The notes under the pieces are model-generated. The model was not told the DNA's origin. It saw only the letters and a list, made by a program, of their open reading frames with translations, and made no database searches. The position numbers were made by a program, and so were the translations under genes. A stretch of 64,000 nt of DNA from Oscillospiraceae bacterium (lineage in GTDB: Bacteria; Bacillota; Clostridia; Oscillospirales; Oscillospiraceae), in the NCBI GenBank assembly GCA_009776445.1, contig WRNV01000001.1:20967-84966 (forward strand), in the 5' to 3' direction. This document shows, piece after piece, positions 17,242-26,931 of the stretch. Every line of letters starts with the position of its first letter. Position 1 is the first letter of the stretch.

Positions 17242-18057
17242 TTACTGTACATTCAGTTTCTGTAACGAAATATTGAACACATTCCCCATAATCAGTATTA
17301 TAGAACACGTATAAAGCCATATCATCAAAATAATGAATGACGCGAGGGAACCGTACAGCAACGCGTACCTGAAAGAGGCGGAAATCATCCTCGAATAAAT
17401 TATGCTCGCCACAACCAGAACCACAGTAGCCGCCAGCGAACCCGGAAGCCTATGTATCCTCTTTGTTTCTTTTGGCGCGGATATCATGTATATGCAGTAT
17501 ATCACGCCGAAAAGCAGCAAAAATAAGATTACAAACCGGACCCATGTCCAAATCGTAAGAATCTCCCCCAATTTGAAATGCGTTTCCAGTATTTGCATGA
17601 GCCAACTGCCAGAGAGCAACACCAGCCCGGAAACATATACCGCCGCAAGGAAAGCTATTGACAAAAGAAAACTGAGAGCGCCTCTCTTAACGCCTGTGAA
17701 CCGCATTTTTCCTTGTATTTCACCCATAATTCCGATAAAGGAGCGAAACGCGGCGGAAGACGACGTCAGCATTGCCGACAGGCCAATAACAATCATCAAC
17801 TCTGAACTGTTGCCGGTGACATATCTCAAGAAATCAGTAATAGTCGAAAAAGCCTGTGCCGGCACGATATCCTCAAGTAACACAAACACATCAGATTCAT
17901 ATACACGTAGGCTCCCGAGTATAGCGCTGACGCAAATGAGGAACGGAAAAACCGATATAGTGAGATAGTATGATAACGCCGCCGCGCTACGAGAAACATG
18001 CCTATTGACAAAAATGCCGGTCATTTCCCTGATAATATTCACAGGGCGCGTATTCAC
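17242..18057 (-). CDS. YihY/BrkB-family membrane protein
   Basis: 271 residues if started at the GTG at 18055-18057, which has AGGAGG 10 nt upstream. An ATG-led frame extends to 18156, but that ATG lies inside repeat copy C, so the longer reading is probably an artefact of the insertion. The family core AAALSYYLTISVFPFLI opens the first helix; five or six hydrophobic helices follow, ending YTCSIILIMGNVF. Members were once called ribonuclease BN by mistake; the present view is an inner-membrane protein of unknown transport role. Confidence 0.85.
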   Translation of the reverse strand: MNTRPVNIIREMTGIFVNRHVSRSAAALSYYLTISVFPFLICVSAILGSLRVYESDVFVLLEDIVPAQAFSTITDFLRYVTGNSSELMIVIGLSAMLTSSSAAFRSFIGIMGEIQGKMRFTGVKRGALSFLLSIAFLAAVYVSGLVLLSGSWLMQILETHFKLGEILTIWTWVRFVILFLLLFGVIYCIYMISAPKETKRIHRLPGSLAATVVLVVASIIYSRMISASFRYALLYGSLASFIILMIWLYTCSIILIMGNVFNISLQKLNVQ

Positions 18058-18123
18058 GCTATCATCGCCTCCTGTCGCAAGCGGCTGGCGCCTGCTCCGG
18101 TTAGCTAGCAACTTACAAAAACT

Positions 18124-18266
18124 GTATCTGTTCAGAGGGTGTCCAAAAACTCGCAATGGTTACAGGCTACGCACACAAGTTTTGGACAATAATACAAGTT
18201 TCAACCGCAATACCAGTGCGTTGCCTGTAACTAACCTGTGTTTTTGGATGCCAACTGAACAGTGAC
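18124..18266 (-). mobile_element. MITE-like element, copy C (143 bp)
   Basis: Ends GTATCTGTTCAGAGGGTGTC and the inverted CTGAACAGTGAC. Flanks are caaaaact (18116-18123) and ctgaaact (18267-18274), 6 of 8 alike, so this may be an older insertion or the target copies have drifted. It lies 67 bp upstream of the yihY start and 98 bp downstream of ftsZ, in the same orientation as copy B. Confidence 0.8.
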
Positions 18267-18283
18267 CTGAAACTTAAGGACGC

Positions 18284-18342
18284 ATTAGCAAAGAACAGTA
18301 CAAGCTCGTCGAGCTTGGCTGTACTGTTCAGTATTTGCTAAT
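18284..18342 (-). terminator. 59-bp inverted repeat, probable ftsZ terminator
   Basis: ATTAGCAAA/ACAGTACA/AAGCTCG pairs with CGAGCTT/TGTACTGT/TTTGCTAAT around a single-base centre, with small internal mismatches, 20 nt after the ftsZ stop. It is a long stem without an obvious U-run. Confidence 0.6.
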
Positions 18343-18363
18343 CAAGCTATATGTTTCCATATG

Positions 18364-19485
18364 CTATTTTGAGTTGAAAATCTTGAAAATCGTGTCGAAC
18401 GGGTCCTCCTCAATCGGCGGCGGGGGCGGCGGCGGCTCCGGAGTGGGCATCGGCGGGAGATCTCTTTTAATTGTGGAAGTGTCGAAAAATACATCTGATT
18501 TTTTATCTTTGCTACTTGACGCGGTCGCGCTGTCTTCAAATCGCGTCGCTATGACGACGACCCGAATTTCATCTTCCATATCTTCGTCAAATGAGGCGCC
18601 AAATATGATATTCGCGTCAGGGTGCGCGGCTTCTTGGACCAGGCTTGCAGCGGCTTCCACGTCGTCAAGCCCGATATCCAGGGAACCTGTGATGTTTATC
18701 AAGACGCCGAGCGCCCCGTCTATCGAGGTCTCCATAAGCGGGCTTGTGACGGCGGCGCGGGCAGCTTCTTCCGCTTTCCCCTTGCCTGCCGCGTGTCCGA
18801 CGCCCATATGCGCAAACCCAGCGTCTTTCATTATCGCTGTTACGTCGGCAAAGTCCAGGTTAATAAACCCAGTATTCTTTATCAGTTCAGAAATGCTGAC
18901 AACCGCCTGGTGAAGGACGCCGTCAGCAATTTCAAATGCATTTGCAAACGTAAGTTTTTGTTCGGAAACGCTTTTTAGCCTGTCGTTTGGTATAACCAGG
19001 AGCGAATCGACCTTGCCAAGCAGGGCCCTGATGCCTTCTTCGGCTTGTTCCATCCGCCTTCTGCCTTCAAAACTGAACGGTTTTGTAACAACGCCAACAG
19101 TCAGGGCGCCGCTTTCCCGCGCGATATCAGCTACAACAGGCGAAGCACCGGTACCGGTACCACCGCCCATACCGCCGGCGATGAACACCATATCAGTATT
19201 CTCAATAGCCTTCGCGATGTTGTTTCGGCTCTCCTCCGCCGCCTTTTTGCCGATTTCAGGATTCGAACCTGCCCCCTGCCCCATTGTCAGTTTTTCGCCG
19301 ATCTGGATCTTGGAATCCGCGTTTGAAACAGATAGCGCCGGCTTATCCGTATTTATCGCAATAAACTCAACACCCTGCGTTCCCGAGGAAACCATCCTGT
19401 TGACAACATTGTTCCCTGCCCCGCCGATTCCGGCTACTTTTATTACAACAACATTGTCAGGACCGCTTTCTAATGAAAACGACAT
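18364..19485 (-). CDS. ftsZ: Cell division GTPase FtsZ
   Basis: 373 residues from the ATG at 19485, placed 8 nt after GGAGGG; an ATG 6 bp upstream is too close to that site. The tubulin signature [16 protein letters not shown], the opening [16 protein letters not shown] and the C-terminal domain are all intact. FtsZ polymerises with GTP into the division ring. After a Pro-rich linker (PPPPPP) the tail reads [15 protein letters not shown] rather than the common DIPxFLR core peptide that binds FtsA, ZipA or SepF. No ftsA lies upstream as it does in many dcw clusters. Confidence 0.96.
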   Translation of the reverse strand: MSFSLESGPDNVVVIKVAGIGGAGNNVVNRMVSSGTQGVEFIAINTDKPALSVSNADSKIQIGEKLTMGQGAGSNPEIGKKAAEESRNNIAKAIENTDMVFIAGGMGGGTGTGASPVVADIARESGALTVGVVTKPFSFEGRRRMEQAEEGIRALLGKVDSLLVIPNDRLKSVSEQKLTFANAFEIADGVLHQAVVSISELIKNTGFINLDFADVTAIMKDAGFAHMGVGHAAGKGKAEEAARAAVTSPLMETSIDGALGVLINITGSLDIGLDDVEAAASLVQEAAHPDANIIFGASFDEDMEDEIRVVVIATRFEDSATASSSKDKKSDVFFDTSTIKRDLPPMPTPEPPPPPPPIEEDPFDTIFKIFNSK

Positions 19486-19545
19486 GTTCATATCCCTCCA
19501 TTTTTTTATTCTTATAATTTTACTACTTTTTCGCCTGGTACTCAC

Positions 19546-19570
19546 ATTATATAGGGTTCTATCTAAGAAC
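19546..19570 (-). promoter_or_regulatory. Possible ftsZ promoter region with small dyad
   Basis: On the minus strand a TATAAT lies at 19546-19551, about 60 bp upstream of the ftsZ start, preceded by a GTTCT-N5-AGAAC dyad (19556-19570). No good -35 is evident. Confidence 0.35.
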
Positions 19571-19666
19571 TATTCACTAAATCCGGATATTTACAGCTAT
19601 TTTATCTCTATTTTACCCTTTGGTCAATAGGTTATTGAATTTTTTTCCAAATCACCCTATTAAAGG

Positions 19667-19808
19667 GTTACTATTCAGACGGCATCCAAAAACACAGGTT
19701 GGTTACAGACAACGCACTGGTACACTGTTGAAAACTAGTAATAATGGCCAAAACTTGTGTGCGGAGCCTGTAACCATTGCGAGTTTTTGGATACCCCTGA
19801 ACTGTAAC
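19667..19808 (+). mobile_element. MITE-like element, copy D (142 bp)
   Basis: Clearest ends of the family: GTTACTATTCAGACGGCATC and the inverted CCCCTGAACTGTAAC. It is flanked by attaaagg (19659-19666) and attgaagg (19809-19816), 7 of 8 alike. It is inserted 10 bp after the ftsQ stop and oriented as copy A; it separates ftsQ from ftsZ. Confidence 0.85.
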
Positions 19809-19825
19809 ATTGAAGGCAGAGTTCA

Positions 19826-20593
19826 TCATGTTTTTGGAGTGAACCTGTATTCGCCGTTCTGTCCAGACATATTTATTTCACCGCTTATGTCAACAGAGGA
19901 GCTTTCAGTATTTATCTTGGTTACATGGTCAGGCAGTTGGCTTAATTTATGCCTTACGTTGCTCGGGTTGCCAAGTATTACCCTGAAGCGCCCTAAATAT
20001 CCAAAGTTAATATTGCTCGTATTAGCTACGTCAAGATAAGATATATCATTTTGCATGCCTTCTTTTTCAATCGCGGAAAGTACATCTTTCAAGTATTGAA
20101 GCTGGTTTTCATTGCCCATTTCAGCCTTTAGCGGACTTCCCTCCGCAGGGTCGACCGGCGTAGATAGTCCTGTGATTTCGATCAACCCTTCAGGTAAGCT
20201 GTCAGCTTTTTTTAAGACTTTGCAATCTGAATCGACAATTAACACTCCGCCCTGATATGTAAACGCTGCCAGAGCCGTGCTTTCAGTCACTTCAATAAGT
20301 ATAGCGGAAGGCGGCTCGCGTTTAATTTTTACGTCGCGGACGAATGGCATTTCTGCTTGGATTTTTTCCAAAGCTGCGTCCATGTCAAAAAACAATAAAT
20401 TGTCGCTTGGAGATATTCCTGACGATTCGATGATTTCTTCCCGCGAGTACATCGATATGCCGGTCACGTTGATTTCCATTATTCTTGTAAAAACGCTTAA
20501 GCCGAACACGGTCAGAAAACCTATTGCGAGGACGCTTGCCGGCAAGTATAGAACAGTGCTTCTGCTGATACGTCTTTTTTTTCGTTCACTCAT
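19826..20593 (-). CDS. ftsQ: Division protein FtsQ/DivIB
   Basis: 255 residues from the ATG at 20593, preceded by AAAGGGGG; a TTG-led extension to 20614 would include that site. A short basic cytoplasmic start (SERKKRRISRS), one membrane helix (about 14-38) and a POTRA domain (ISMYSREEIIESSGI ... PFVRDVKIKREPPSAILIEV) give the FtsQ layout. It joins FtsL and FtsB to control septal peptidoglycan synthesis. It lies in the dcw cluster between murG and ftsZ. Confidence 0.88.
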   Translation of the reverse strand: MSERKKRRISRSTVLYLPASVLAIGFLTVFGLSVFTRIMEINVTGISMYSREEIIESSGISPSDNLLFFDMDAALEKIQAEMPFVRDVKIKREPPSAILIEVTESTALAAFTYQGGVLIVDSDCKVLKKADSLPEGLIEITGLSTPVDPAEGSPLKAEMGNENQLQYLKDVLSAIEKEGMQNDISYLDVANTSNINFGYLGRFRVILGNPSNVRHKLSQLPDHVTKINTESSSVDISGEINMSGQNGEYRFTPKT

Positions 20594-20639
20594 TACAGCG
20601 CCCCCTTTCGACAAAAATAAAATCCGGAATTGCTAATTG

Positions 20640-21761
20640 TTAATTTTTAATTGTAAGTGACATTACCACTTCTATTATCCTTTCAACAGCGTCCGGCGCG
20701 GCGAGGGCCTTTTGCGCTTGCGACATCCTCTCCAGCGCGTCCCTGTTCGAAAGAAGGGACGATACGACGTCGAATAAAGTTTCTCCCGTGCAGTTTTTCT
20801 CAAGTATTACCTCAGCTCCGCCTACCTTTAAAAGTTGTTTAGCGTTTTCTTCCTGATGATTATTTGTCACATACGGCGACGGTACGAGTACAGCCGGTTT
20901 GCCCATCGCGGCTAGTTCCGCCAATGTCGACGCGCCTGCGCGGCATACCACCAAATCCGCCGCTGCCATTACAGAAGGCATATCATCGATGTATTCCTTC
21001 ATTTCTATCCCTTCCGGTAAATCACCTGGCGCCCCAAGCCGAGCGAGCCGGTTTTTCATTTCTTTAATCGCTTCATTGCTGCCAGCCGCGTGTATATGAT
21101 CGAAACTCCCTCTATCGATGTTGAGCTTAATAAACTCGCTTATCGTAGCGTTCATCTTTTCCGCGCCCTGCGAGCCCCAAAAAGACAATACCAGCGGTTT
21201 GCTTCCAATCCTTTTTGTTTTGTCGCCCTCACTTTGCGCCCTGAATCCCACGCGTACCGGGGTCCCCGTGAAAATAACTCGTTCCGGTTTCCTATACAAC
21301 TTTTCAAGTCCCGGGAAAGAGACGAGTACTTTGTCCACTGTCGCGCTGAGCAGTTTCGCCGTCAATCCGGGGATGGCGTCGGATCCGTGTATCACAGTTG
21401 GAATACCCATCTGTGACGCTTTTTTCAAAATCGGATAACATATGTACCCTCCTGTCCCAATAACAGCGTCCGGTTTAAACCTCCTTAAGAGTTTCTCAGC
21501 CTTTATCCCCGCAGTCGTTAGATTTCTTGCTGTTTTCAGGTTGTACGCGAGTTCACTCAGCGATAGGCCTCGTTTTAGACCGCTCATTTTAATATTTACT
21601 AAATGGAACCCGGCGAGCGGGATGAGCTTTTTTTCCAAGTCCTTGCCGGCGCCGACAAATAGGATTTTTGAGTTCCGCACTGTCCGGCGTAGTTGGATCG
21701 CAATTGCCAGCGCGGGATTGATATGCCCAGCTGTTCCGCCGCAGACAAGCAGAAAATTCAT
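20640..21761 (-). CDS. murG: MurG N-acetylglucosaminyltransferase (lipid II synthesis)
   Basis: 373 residues. The N-terminal CGGTAGHINPALAIA is the diphospho-lipid loop of MurG, and the C-terminal half has the donor-site block VVCRAGASTLAELAAMGKPAVLVPSP. The enzyme adds GlcNAc from UDP-GlcNAc to lipid I on the inner membrane face. Its ATG overlaps the ftsW stop by 4 bp and is led by GAGGG. mraY, which makes its substrate lipid I, is not in the cluster. Confidence 0.96.
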   Translation of the reverse strand: MNFLLVCGGTAGHINPALAIAIQLRRTVRNSKILFVGAGKDLEKKLIPLAGFHLVNIKMSGLKRGLSLSELAYNLKTARNLTTAGIKAEKLLRRFKPDAVIGTGGYICYPILKKASQMGIPTVIHGSDAIPGLTAKLLSATVDKVLVSFPGLEKLYRKPERVIFTGTPVRVGFRAQSEGDKTKRIGSKPLVLSFWGSQGAEKMNATISEFIKLNIDRGSFDHIHAAGSNEAIKEMKNRLARLGAPGDLPEGIEMKEYIDDMPSVMAAADLVVCRAGASTLAELAAMGKPAVLVPSPYVTNNHQEENAKQLLKVGGAEVILEKNCTGETLFDVVSSLLSNRDALERMSQAQKALAAPDAVERIIEVVMSLTIKN

Positions 21762-23089
21762 TCTATATCCCTCGTTTCCGCTTTAGTTAACGGTATCTCG
21801 CGGGAGACAGCCAGGATGATGCCCATCTGTACGAGCTGTATCCATAAAGCTGTTCCGCCATAACTGAAAAACGGGAGCGATATGCCGGTAGCAGGGAGAA
21901 TGTTGGTTACGACTGCGACGTTTAGGAATACCTGTATGGCAAGCAAACTTGTGATCCCCGTCGTTATAAGGGAACTGTATTTGTCTTTAGCGTGAAGCGC
22001 AAGCCAAAATCCCCGAACAATCAGTAAAGCGAACAACATTAGTATTAGCATTGCTCCGATAAAACCCATTTCCTCGCATACGATCGCAAATATATAGTCA
22101 TTGTGTTCTTCAGGGAGATAGAGGTATTTCTGCCTACTTTGGCCAAGTCCTTGACCCATGAGTCCGCCGGAACCGACAGCTAAAAGCGATTGGCGGATTT
22201 GAAACCCGTCGTTTAGAGGGTCGGCATCTGGGTTGAGCCACGCGTCAATCCTCCGTCCGGCATAGCCGAACCTATCTCCCCATTTGATTTTTGATAGTTG
22301 TTCGGTCGGGGATTGTACGCCCTCTTGCGGGGACGACGTTCGCAAGCTCATGAGTACCAGTAGTCCAAGTATCGCTAAAGCGACTGCCCCGGCCAGTAAA
22401 AACCACCTCAGTTTTGTTCCGCCGGCAAACATCATTATTACCGCAAGCGTCACGACGATAATCACTGCGGAAAGGTGTGTCTCAAGCCCCAGCAAGACAA
22501 TAATGACTCCTGTAATAGCGGCAAATGGTAAAACACCGAATTTAAACGTCCTCATCTTCGCCCTGCCGAATCTGCACATTATCTGCGCAAATGAGAGAAT
22601 TACCGCGACTTTGGCGATTTCTGAGGGTTGGAACGTAAATGAGCCATTCGCGCCTCCAATGCCTATCCACCGCTTAGCGCCGTTTACCCTGATTCCGACC
22701 GCCAACACAAGAATAAGCATTACTATCGATATTATTAACAAGTGCGTGGACCAGCGGCTCATTGTCCTGACGCTGATACGTGATACCAGCAACATTAAGG
22801 CAATACCACTGACAGCGAATAGAAGCTGGCGCATGAAAAGCCTCATGGGTTCACCTGAGGTATAGTAAGCGCGCGCGAAGCTTGCGGACAAAACCATAAC
22901 AACACCGATGAGCAGAATAACCAGCGTGAGTACCAGAAACGGTTTGTCGACGCCCAGTTTTTTCTGGTCCGCTTCGATGTATTCTGACGATAGTTCTCTG
23001 TTTTCCCAGTTTGGGAGACCTTCAACGATTGGTTCAGCTTGAATATCGCCTACATCCTGGAAATCATCGCGCGTATCTCTTACGGTCAT
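21758..23089 (-). CDS. ftsW: SEDS-family glycosyltransferase FtsW
   Basis: 443 residues with about ten membrane helices after a cytoplasmic start of some 50 residues. The SEDS signature region QSLLAVGSGGLMGQGLGQSR and PEEHNDYIFAIVCEEMGFIG are typical, as is the closing SFFSYGGTALW. SEDS proteins polymerise lipid II together with a class B PBP. Position between murE and murG in the dcw cluster favours FtsW over RodA or SpoVE. Overlaps murE and murG by 4 bp each. Confidence 0.93.
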   Translation of the reverse strand: MTVRDTRDDFQDVGDIQAEPIVEGLPNWENRELSSEYIEADQKKLGVDKPFLVLTLVILLIGVVMVLSASFARAYYTSGEPMRLFMRQLLFAVSGIALMLLVSRISVRTMSRWSTHLLIISIVMLILVLAVGIRVNGAKRWIGIGGANGSFTFQPSEIAKVAVILSFAQIMCRFGRAKMRTFKFGVLPFAAITGVIIVLLGLETHLSAVIIVVTLAVIMMFAGGTKLRWFLLAGAVALAILGLLVLMSLRTSSPQEGVQSPTEQLSKIKWGDRFGYAGRRIDAWLNPDADPLNDGFQIRQSLLAVGSGGLMGQGLGQSRQKYLYLPEEHNDYIFAIVCEEMGFIGAMLILMLFALLIVRGFWLALHAKDKYSSLITTGITSLLAIQVFLNVAVVTNILPATGISLPFFSYGGTALWIQLVQMGIILAVSREIPLTKAETRDIE

Positions 23090-24555
23090 TTTTTTATATC
23101 CGCCAATCCCACAAAATATTCCTTTACCACTTCGCGTTCGTCGAAACGTCTTTTACCGTCACTCGCGATCTGATATGTTTCATGGCCCTTCCCCGCTAGT
23201 ATGAGCACATCTCCGGGCTGCGCGTTGTCGAGCGCCCAGCAGATCGCGTCCCTGCGGTTTTCTATGACTTTACACAGTGTTTTTACATTCTCCAGACCTG
23301 ACAGTATGTCCTTAATAATCTCGCTGGGGTCTTCTGTCCTTGGATTGTCAGACGTAACTATGGCGATATCGGAAAGCCTCGCCGCTACCGCGCCCATAAG
23401 CGGGCGTTTTTTCCTGTCCCGGTCTCCGCCGCAGCCAAATAGTGTTATTACCCGACCGCGCGCGAAACCTCGCGATGTTTGTATTATGTTCTCAAGAGCA
23501 TCGGGCGTATGCGCGTAATCGATCAGAACTGTGAAATCCTTGCCTGTCGGCACGACCTCCGCCCTGCCCTTTACTCCTTCACAAGTCTGTAAAACAGAGG
23601 CGGCGCTTTCTATGTCGATCCCAAGGAGCATAGCCGCCGACAGCGCCGCAAGGGCGTTATATACTGAAAATACGCCAGGGATGCGGAGTTCCGTCCTGAT
23701 TAGCTTTCCTATTGTCAACGCGCAAAACGCTACCTTATCCATGCCAAGTTTTATGCATTTACCAACAAGATTGGCGGAATTGTCAATGATCGAATATGTC
23801 ATGACAGAACCTCGGGCCGCGGCGGCAATCGTATGCGCGTACTTGTCGTCGATGTTTATCGCCGTGTGGCGGGATTGCGAAAACAAATGTGACTTGACCT
23901 GGGCGTAGTCCTCCATCGTATCATGGAAATCAAGGTGTTCGGGTGATAGATTCGTAAACACCCCGACTTCAAATTCTATCCCATGTACCCTGTGAAGCCG
24001 CAACGCGTGCGATGAAACTTCAATTACAGCGTACTTGCATCCCTCGTCGACCATCATCCGCAATAGCTTGTGTATCTCGTAGGATTCAGGCGTCGTGCGT
24101 TTGGCGCTAAGGGTTCTTCCCCCGATTTTGTTTCCGTTTGTACCAATGAGTCCAGTCTTGGCACCGGTACATTTCTCAATTACTTGTTTTATTAGGGCTG
24201 TCACTGTGGTCTTGCCGTTTGTTCCTGTAACCCCAATAAGCTTTATCATATCAGCCGGATAACCGAACCATGCTGCTGATACGTCGGCGAGAGACTTGCG
24301 TGAGTCTTTTACCACAACATACGGTACATGCATCGAAGCGTCGTCAGGCTCTATTTCGCATATTACGCACACCGCGCCTTTCGCTGCGGCTTCGCCAATA
24401 TATCTGTGTCCATCGTCTTGAAACCCAGTAATGGCCACAAAGAGTTCGCCCGCCATTATCGTTCTGCTGTCAAAACTGACTCCATGGATCTCAATGTTCA
24501 TATCCGCCGCGATAGATAGAATATCGGTTTTCTTAAGTAAATCCCCTAGTATCAT
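23086..24555 (-). CDS. murE: MurE, UDP-MurNAc-tripeptide synthetase (meso-DAP type)
   Basis: 489 residues. The Mur ligase ATP loop VTGTNGKTTVTALI is present, and the third domain has SDNPRTEDP. In MurE the DNPR motif selects meso-diaminopimelate, while lysine enzymes have different residues there, so the wall is probably A1gamma type. It sits 8 bp after the pbp gene. The later ligases murF and murD, normally next in line, are absent here. Confidence 0.95.
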   Translation of the reverse strand: MILGDLLKKTDILSIAADMNIEIHGVSFDSRTIMAGELFVAITGFQDDGHRYIGEAAAKGAVCVICEIEPDDASMHVPYVVVKDSRKSLADVSAAWFGYPADMIKLIGVTGTNGKTTVTALIKQVIEKCTGAKTGLIGTNGNKIGGRTLSAKRTTPESYEIHKLLRMMVDEGCKYAVIEVSSHALRLHRVHGIEFEVGVFTNLSPEHLDFHDTMEDYAQVKSHLFSQSRHTAINIDDKYAHTIAAAARGSVMTYSIIDNSANLVGKCIKLGMDKVAFCALTIGKLIRTELRIPGVFSVYNALAALSAAMLLGIDIESAASVLQTCEGVKGRAEVVPTGKDFTVLIDYAHTPDALENIIQTSRGFARGRVITLFGCGGDRDRKKRPLMGAVAARLSDIAIVTSDNPRTEDPSEIIKDILSGLENVKTLCKVIENRRDAICWALDNAQPGDVLILAGKGHETYQIASDGKRRFDEREVVKEYFVGLADIKK

Positions 24556-24563
24556 ATTGTTTA

Positions 24564-26867
24564 CTAACCTCGCAGTTCGATTGAGTCGTTGTCGATAAGC
24601 GTGACTTCTATTACAGAGCCGTACGCGACCTCTTGTCCGGGAGGTATCGACTGTACTGAAACCACCACTTTGCTATCGGATTTAGGGGCGCCGGTAGTCC
24701 GTATGAACAACCCCTTGTTTTCCAGCGCTTGCTTAGCGGACACGTATTTCAAGCCTGTTATAAGCGGGACAGTCACCGTTTCCCTGGGGACTTCTTCGTC
24801 GGCATATAATATAGCTGCCAATCCAGACGCTATACATGCGTTCGGCGCCGGAAGCTGTCCTGTTACGCTATCCCCTTCGCCAACGACCGTATACGCAAGC
24901 CCCATATTCCAAAGAAGGTCTTTTGCTTCCTCGACGCTAATGTTCGTAATCCTTGGCATATTGACATTGATATCTTTAATATCATCTTCTGTGTATTTTG
25001 GCATAATGTTCAGGCACAGTGGCAGGATATCCGCCAGCATATTCCCTACCACCGGCGCGGCCATCGAACCGCCGCTGATATATATTCCGGTACTGCGGCT
25101 GGGCGTGTCGAGCAGGAGCAGTATCACTATTTCCGGATTGTCGGCTGGCGCAAACCCCAAAAATGAGACTATGTAGTCTTTTGGCGCGTTGTCTCCACTG
25201 AGCGCTATTTGAACGACATTCTCGGACGTTCCCGTTTTTCCGCCAACGCTGTAGCCTCTTATTTGCGCGTTCGTCGCCGTTCCATTTTTTACAACGCTCT
25301 CCAGTATGCCGCGCACGGTAGCGGACGTTTCCGAGCTTATGACCTGGCGACGTACCGTCGGTTCTGTCGCCTCGATTATATTTCCGTTGCTGTCGGCGAC
25401 TTGCTTTACATAGTATGGCTTCATGAGATATCCGCCGTTTATTGCCGCTGCAGCAGCTGTAATCATTTGTATCGGCGTTACTGTGAAGGTTTGCCCAAAT
25501 GACGCCGAGGCTAGCTGCGATTTATTATACTTGGCGAAGAATACGCTATCGGCCCACCATTGGCTCCACCCTTCCGCGCTGTTGTCAAGCCCTGTTTTTT
25601 CACGTAAGCCAAACGCGTCTATATATTTGTAAAACGTCTGAGCGCCGAGTTTGAGGCCCATTTCCACGCACGCGATGTTGCACGAATTTTGCATAGCTTC
25701 GACCAATGTTTGCGGGCCATGCCCCCATCTTCTCCAGCATCTAACCGGCTGATCTTCTTCGCGTCCGAGTATATCCTTCGAGCCAGTGCAGACGAAGGAG
25801 CTGTTAGACGTGGCAATGCCTTCTTCCAATGCCATCGAAAGCGTGATTATCTTGAAAACTGACCCCGGTTCATACGTATCCGCAAGAGATCTGTTGCGCC
25901 ATTGCTGATATTGCGCTTTGTGTAGCGCTTCCGTGTATTTCTCTTCATCTTCAATAACGCTAAGTTTTTCTGCCGAGGCTTCGCTGAGTTTCTGATAATC
26001 GTTTGGGTCGAAGTTTGGGTAATTTGCCATTGCCAAAATCGCGCCTGTTTTTGGGTTCATAGCTATGCATATCGCGCCGTTTAGCACGTCATAGTCCACA
26101 ATCGCCTTCTCAAGGTGTTTCTCGACGAAGTATTGGATCGAAGAGTCTATAGTCAGCGTGATGTCGAAACCGTCCCGCGCTTCGTAGTAGTCGTTGAATT
26201 CTGTAAACAGAAGGTCTGTTCCCTTGGCGTTGCGCAAGCTAACCGCCCTGCCGTCCACCCCCGTCAAATAGTCGTTATAGCGCTGTTCTAATCCGTCGAG
26301 CCCTCTATTTTCAGTTCCCACAAATCCCAGTATTTGACTAGCGAGGTTATTGTTGGGGTAGTATCTCTTTGAGTTTGGTTCAAGGTAGATGCCGCTCAGT
26401 CCGTGTTCTTTAATAAACTCGCGGACCTGACCGGCTTCATCGCTTTCTACTTTCATCTTTATTATCTGGTATTGCGATTCAATCTTCGCGGCTTTTTCCA
26501 ATATCGACGCGTATGGGACATCGAGGATAGTTGATAAACCGTCGGCAATGAGATTGACGTCCCGGCTGTCGCGGTTTATTTCAAACGGGCTGATAAAAAC
26601 GTTTTCAACTGCGGCGCTCATCGCGAGTATTTTGCCGTTCGCGTCATAAATCGTTCCTCGAGACGCCGTGACTGTTTCCTGCCTCAATTGTGCTTCCAGC
26701 GCTTGCGCTTCGTATTTACCATTGCTGCTGATTTGGATTTCATATAATCTTGAGGCAAGGATTATAAACGCGGCGACGCCACATATCGCGAGCAAAAACA
26801 CAGTCCGGACGAGCATTGCCCTACTTGGTTTTTGAGCGGTTTTTTTCTTATTTGAGTTGGATTTCAT
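24564..26867 (-). CDS. Class B penicillin-binding protein with PASTA domains (FtsI/SpoVD type)
   Basis: 767 residues. One N-terminal membrane helix (about 19-45), a dimerisation domain, then the transpeptidase with SxxK at about S336 (GSVFKIITL), SxN in QNSCNIAC and KTGTSE. Two PASTA modules form the C-terminus (about 640-760; VPLITGLKYVSAKQALENKG, then PPGQEV). PASTA modules bind peptidoglycan. The position after ftsL in the dcw cluster fits division FtsI; SpoVD has the same build and serves the spore cortex, so function between the two cannot be settled here. GAGAGG precedes the start. Confidence 0.93.
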   Translation of the reverse strand: MKSNSNKKKTAQKPSRAMLVRTVFLLAICGVAAFIILASRLYEIQISSNGKYEAQALEAQLRQETVTASRGTIYDANGKILAMSAAVENVFISPFEINRDSRDVNLIADGLSTILDVPYASILEKAAKIESQYQIIKMKVESDEAGQVREFIKEHGLSGIYLEPNSKRYYPNNNLASQILGFVGTENRGLDGLEQRYNDYLTGVDGRAVSLRNAKGTDLLFTEFNDYYEARDGFDITLTIDSSIQYFVEKHLEKAIVDYDVLNGAICIAMNPKTGAILAMANYPNFDPNDYQKLSEASAEKLSVIEDEEKYTEALHKAQYQQWRNRSLADTYEPGSVFKIITLSMALEEGIATSNSSFVCTGSKDILGREEDQPVRCWRRWGHGPQTLVEAMQNSCNIACVEMGLKLGAQTFYKYIDAFGLREKTGLDNSAEGWSQWWADSVFFAKYNKSQLASASFGQTFTVTPIQMITAAAAAINGGYLMKPYYVKQVADSNGNIIEATEPTVRRQVISSETSATVRGILESVVKNGTATNAQIRGYSVGGKTGTSENVVQIALSGDNAPKDYIVSFLGFAPADNPEIVILLLLDTPSRSTGIYISGGSMAAPVVGNMLADILPLCLNIMPKYTEDDIKDINVNMPRITNISVEEAKDLLWNMGLAYTVVGEGDSVTGQLPAPNACIASGLAAILYADEEVPRETVTVPLITGLKYVSAKQALENKGLFIRTTGAPKSDSKVVVSVQSIPPGQEVAYGSVIEVTLIDNDSIELRG

Positions 26868-26931
26868 AATTTTTGCCTCTCAAACCGTTGATGCTCCTTG
26901 GGTAACCAGTAATTGCGGATAAAGTTTTGTT

